Program-made: the position numbers and the translations under genes
Assembly (NCBI RefSeq): GCF_019623905.1
Contig: NZ_CP069370.1
Coordinates: forward strand, 3,540,001-3,604,000
From: Neotabrizicola shimadae
GTDB lineage: Bacteria > Pseudomonadota > Alphaproteobacteria > Rhodobacterales > Rhodobacteraceae
Length of the DNA stretch: 64,000 nt
Direction: 5' to 3'
The notes under the pieces: model-generated
What the model saw: only the letters and a program-made list of their open reading frames with translations
What the model was told of the DNA's origin: nothing
Database searches by the model: none
In this document: positions 61,863 to 64,000 of the stretch, piece after piece
Position numbering within the stretch: position 1 is the first letter of the stretch
Layout: every line of letters starts with the position of its first letter

Positions 61863-62969
61863 ATGGCCGAAGATCTGCTCTTGTTCATCGGAACCCTCAA
61901 CCGCGAGGCGCCCTATTTCCAGGGTGCGCGCGGCAACGGCCTGAACGTCTATGCCTTCGACGAAGACAAACTGAACGTGGTTCACCTGGCCGAGTTCAGC
62001 GGTATCGACAACCCGACCTATCTCTCCGTCTCGCCCGATGGAAGCCGCGTCTATGCGAATTCCGAAATCTTCGGCTGGGCCGAAGGTCTGGTCTCTGCCC
62101 TCGCCTTCGACCGCGCGACCGAGAAACTCGTGCCGCTCAACATGCAACCGACCCTTGGCAGCATCCCGGCACACAGCGCCCTCTCTCGGGATGGCAAGCA
62201 TCTCTTCGTCGTCAATTACACGCTCGGCGATAGTGGCCCCGACCAATCGTTCGTGATTCTCGGCCTGCGTCCCGATGGCAGCCTGACCTCGGTCAAGGCC
62301 AGCGCCGCACACCGCGGGCATGGCCCCAATGCCGCCCGCCAGGAACGCGCCCATGCCCACAGCGTGACCGAAGTGGCCGACAACCTCGTGATCGTCGCCG
62401 ATCTCGGCACCGACCAACTCATTACCTACCAGATCGCCGCGGATGGCAGCCCCCGGCGCATCACGGCCACCCCAACCGCGCCCGGCGCCGGCCCGCGCCA
62501 TGCGACGCTGCATCCGAACGGGCGCCTTTTCTTCGTGATGAACGAGCTCGATTCCTCGGTCACTGCCCATGCGCTCGATCCGGCAACCGGAACCCTGACG
62601 CTGATCGACTCGCAGCCCGCCGTCCCGGCAGAGGCGCGCGAGTCGAACCACTGTTCCGACATCCAGATTTCGCCGGATGGTCGTTTTCTCTATGGCGCCA
62701 ACCGGGGCCATGACAGCATCGCGATCTTCGCCGTCGATCAGGACAGCGGCCGGCTCACCCCGCTTGGCTACGCGCCCTGCGGCGGAGCGACGCCGCGCAA
62801 CCTCGCGCTCACGCCCTCGGGGCGGCACCTCCTGTCGGCAAACCAGAACGCCGACCGGGTCAGTATCCTGCGCCGCGAAGCGGAGACCGGGCTTCTGGAA
62901 GATACGGGCGTCTTCATTGCCATCGGCACGCCAATGTGCGTGAAATTCGCCGTTCCGCCCGCGTCCTGA
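61863..62969 (+). CDS. lactonase-family beta-propeller protein
   Basis: A 368-residue seven-bladed propeller of the Lactonase (YbhE-like 6-phosphogluconolactonase) family. Features: LLLFIGTLNREAPYFQG at the start, repeated blade motifs (LSVSPDGSRVYANSE, ALSRDGKHLFVVNY, TLHPNGRLFFVMNE, QISPDGRFLYGANRG), and PRNLALTPSGRHLLSANQN. No signal peptide. It may open a sugar lactone produced from the substrate of the Rbs-type importer and feed the CoA-transferase step, but the substrate is not evident. It is followed one base after its stop by repeat copy 3. Confidence 0.87.
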   Translation: MAEDLLLFIGTLNREAPYFQGARGNGLNVYAFDEDKLNVVHLAEFSGIDNPTYLSVSPDGSRVYANSEIFGWAEGLVSALAFDRATEKLVPLNMQPTLGSIPAHSALSRDGKHLFVVNYTLGDSGPDQSFVILGLRPDGSLTSVKASAAHRGHGPNAARQERAHAHSVTEVADNLVIVADLGTDQLITYQIAADGSPRRITATPTAPGAGPRHATLHPNGRLFFVMNELDSSVTAHALDPATGTLTLIDSQPAVPAEARESNHCSDIQISPDGRFLYGANRGHDSIAIFAVDQDSGRLTPLGYAPCGGATPRNLALTPSGRHLLSANQNADRVSILRREAETGLLEDTGVFIAIGTPMCVKFAVPPAS

Positions 62970-62970
62970 C

Positions 62971-63055
62971 CTCGGACAATTCTTAAGTCCAAGTTAAAGC
63001 GGTTTCGTAAGATATTGATTTTATTTGGATCGACTCAGCGTCCGAGCTCGGACGC
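62971..63055 (-). repeat. 85-bp 3'-end-associated repeat, copy 3
   Basis: Minus-strand copy. The palindrome GCGTCCGAGCTCGGACGC (63055-63038) forms the last codons of the RsmB-like gene (ASELGR before TGA at 63037-63035). The AT-rich block AACTTGGACTTAAGAATTG follows, ending in TCCGAG at 62971. It is nearly identical to copy 1 in the outer blocks. Located between two convergent genes. Confidence 0.87.
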
Positions 63056-64000
63056 CTCCAGCCGGGCCATGAAGAACCCGTCCATCCCCCCCCGGTCGGC
63101 CCAGTAGTCCGGCCTCAGCCTCAGTCCCCCGTCCCCGGTCCACCAGCCCGGCTCGACCCCGGCCAGATCAACCCACCCGACCCGCAGCCCCGGATGGCGG
63201 GCCAGCGCCGCCCCCAGCTGCCCCTCCCCCTCCTCCGGCAGGACCGAGCAGGTACAGAACACCAGCCGCCCCCCCGGCCTCAGCCACCCCAGGCACCGGT
63301 CGATCAGCCGGGCCTGAAGCGCCACCAGCCCCGCCACCTCCGACCCGTCCTTCACGAAGGGCAGGTCCGGGTGCCGCCGGATCGTCCCGGTGGCCGAACA
63401 GGGGGCATCCAGCAGGATCGCATCGAAGGGGCCGTCCGGCGCCCAGTCCAGGGCATCGGCCACCACCACCCGGGCCGTCAGCCCCGTGCGCGCCAGGTTC
63501 TCCCCCACCCGCTCCATCCGTGCGGCCGACACATCCAGAGCCGTGACCTCCGCCCCGGCATCGGCCAGCTGCAGGGTCTTGCCCCCCGGCGCCGCGCAGG
63601 CGTCCAGCACCCGCTCCCCCGGCCGGGGCGCCAGCAGCCGCACCGCCAGAGCGGCCGCCGCGTCCTGGACCCACCATTGCCCGGCTTCATACCCCGGCAG
63701 GGCCGAGAGCTGCCCGGCCTCCCGCAGCCGCAGGCTGCCGGACGGCAGGGCATCGCCCTCGGGCGTGGCGGTCGCGCCGGCCCGCAGGGTCAGGTCCACC
63801 GGCGGCTCGCCGGCCTGCACCGCCTCCATCCCCGCCACCGCCTCGCGGCCCCAGGCGTGGACCAGGGGCTGGCGCAGCCAGCGGGGGAGCTTCTGGACCG
63901 GCTGACCCGCCAAAGGGTCGCCCTCCGGCAGCCCCCGAAGGACCGCGTTGACCAGCCCGGCGAGGTGGGCGGTCTTGCGGTCGGCGCGGGCCAGGTCCAC
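63035..64000 (-). CDS. RsmB-family 16S rRNA m5C methyltransferase (5' end beyond window)
   Basis: The last 321 codons of an RsmB/NOL1/NOP2/Sun methyltransferase; the 5' end lies past 64000. A NusB-like helical tail is at the start (KTAHLAGLVNAVLRG). The SAM fold shows DACAAPGGKT (motif I), DAPCSATGT (with catalytic helper Cys), and CTCSVLPEEGE (nucleophile Cys). It modifies C967 of 16S rRNA in E. coli. The C-terminus ASELGR is encoded by the palindrome of repeat copy 3. Confidence 0.92.
   Translation of the reverse strand: MDLARADRKTAHLAGLVNAVLRGLPEGDPLAGQPVQKLPRWLRQPLVHAWGREAVAGMEAVQAGEPPVDLTLRAGATATPEGDALPSGSLRLREAGQLSALPGYEAGQWWVQDAAAALAVRLLAPRPGERVLDACAAPGGKTLQLADAGAEVTALDVSAARMERVGENLARTGLTARVVVADALDWAPDGPFDAILLDAPCSATGTIRRHPDLPFVKDGSEVAGLVALQARLIDRCLGWLRPGGRLVFCTCSVLPEEGEGQLGAALARHPGLRVGWVDLAGVEPGWWTGDGGLRLRPDYWADRGGMDGFFMARLEASELGR

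Noticed and set aside
1-64000. tRNA, rRNA or CRISPR arrays
   Set aside because: No T-loop or anticodon-stem pattern and no regularly spaced direct repeats were noticed when reading both strands; short tRNA genes could still be missed by eye.

Overview
The window looks like chromosomal DNA of a high-GC alphaproteobacterium, most likely of the Rhodobacter/Paracoccus group (Rhodobacterales). The basis is uniformly GC-rich coding sequence with short 4-bp start/stop overlaps, a MarR/OmpR pair resembling PetP/PetR, a deacetylase-xseB-ispA-dxs run, an ExoD protein, and a thiBPQ operon behind a TPP riboswitch. Most of the window is transport and catabolism of small organic compounds and plant sugars, mixed with core metabolism. 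No rRNA, tRNA, CRISPR array or prophage was seen.

Layout. 1-9089: a minus-strand operon (Dpp-type ABC importer, PdxA-like and DapA-like enzymes, start of an iron alcohol dehydrogenase), divergent from a BNR/sialidase-like gene. 9001-13145: an NsrR-like regulator, then a cobalamin riboswitch driving a DUF1636 protein and a FecBCD/BtuFCD-type importer. 13272-25915: an arabinan-type locus (GH127, GH2, GH51, sugar ABC importer, LacI and ArsR-type regulators). 26066-31717: a DmpA-like peptidase, thiQ-thiP-thiB with a TPP riboswitch, and aroC. 31830-34750: a lower-GC island holding a DUF262/DUF1524 (GmrSD-like) gene cut by an IS5-family element, then a small nested inverted repeat. 34729-40110: a ParB-like gene, a Gfo/Idh/MocA-aldo/keto reductase fusion, ilvE and a secreted lipase-like protein. 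40211-53820: petP/petR-like genes, deacetylase-xseB-ispA-dxs, exoD, terC, small enzymes, amn, HU, an EamA transporter, a GST and a WYL regulator. 53837-62969: an Rbs-type sugar importer with a split ATPase, a signal-less solute-binding-like protein, a CaiB-type CoA-transferase, an IclR regulator and a lactonase. 63035-64000: the 3' part of an RsmB-like rRNA methyltransferase.

How the parts work together. The arabinan locus appears to import oligosaccharides and cut them in the cytoplasm, since none of its three glycosidases shows a signal peptide; candidate operators sharing a TCCTGAT core precede the importer, the ArsR-type gene and GH51. Transporter operons repeatedly carry a strong hairpin just after the binding-protein gene. 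The most unusual finding is an 85-bp intergenic repeat present three times, always with its 18-bp palindromic end at the stop codon of a gene and in the same orientation relative to that gene. The second is the defence-like DUF262 gene, whose reading frame is restored exactly when the IS and one copy of its target duplication are removed in silico.
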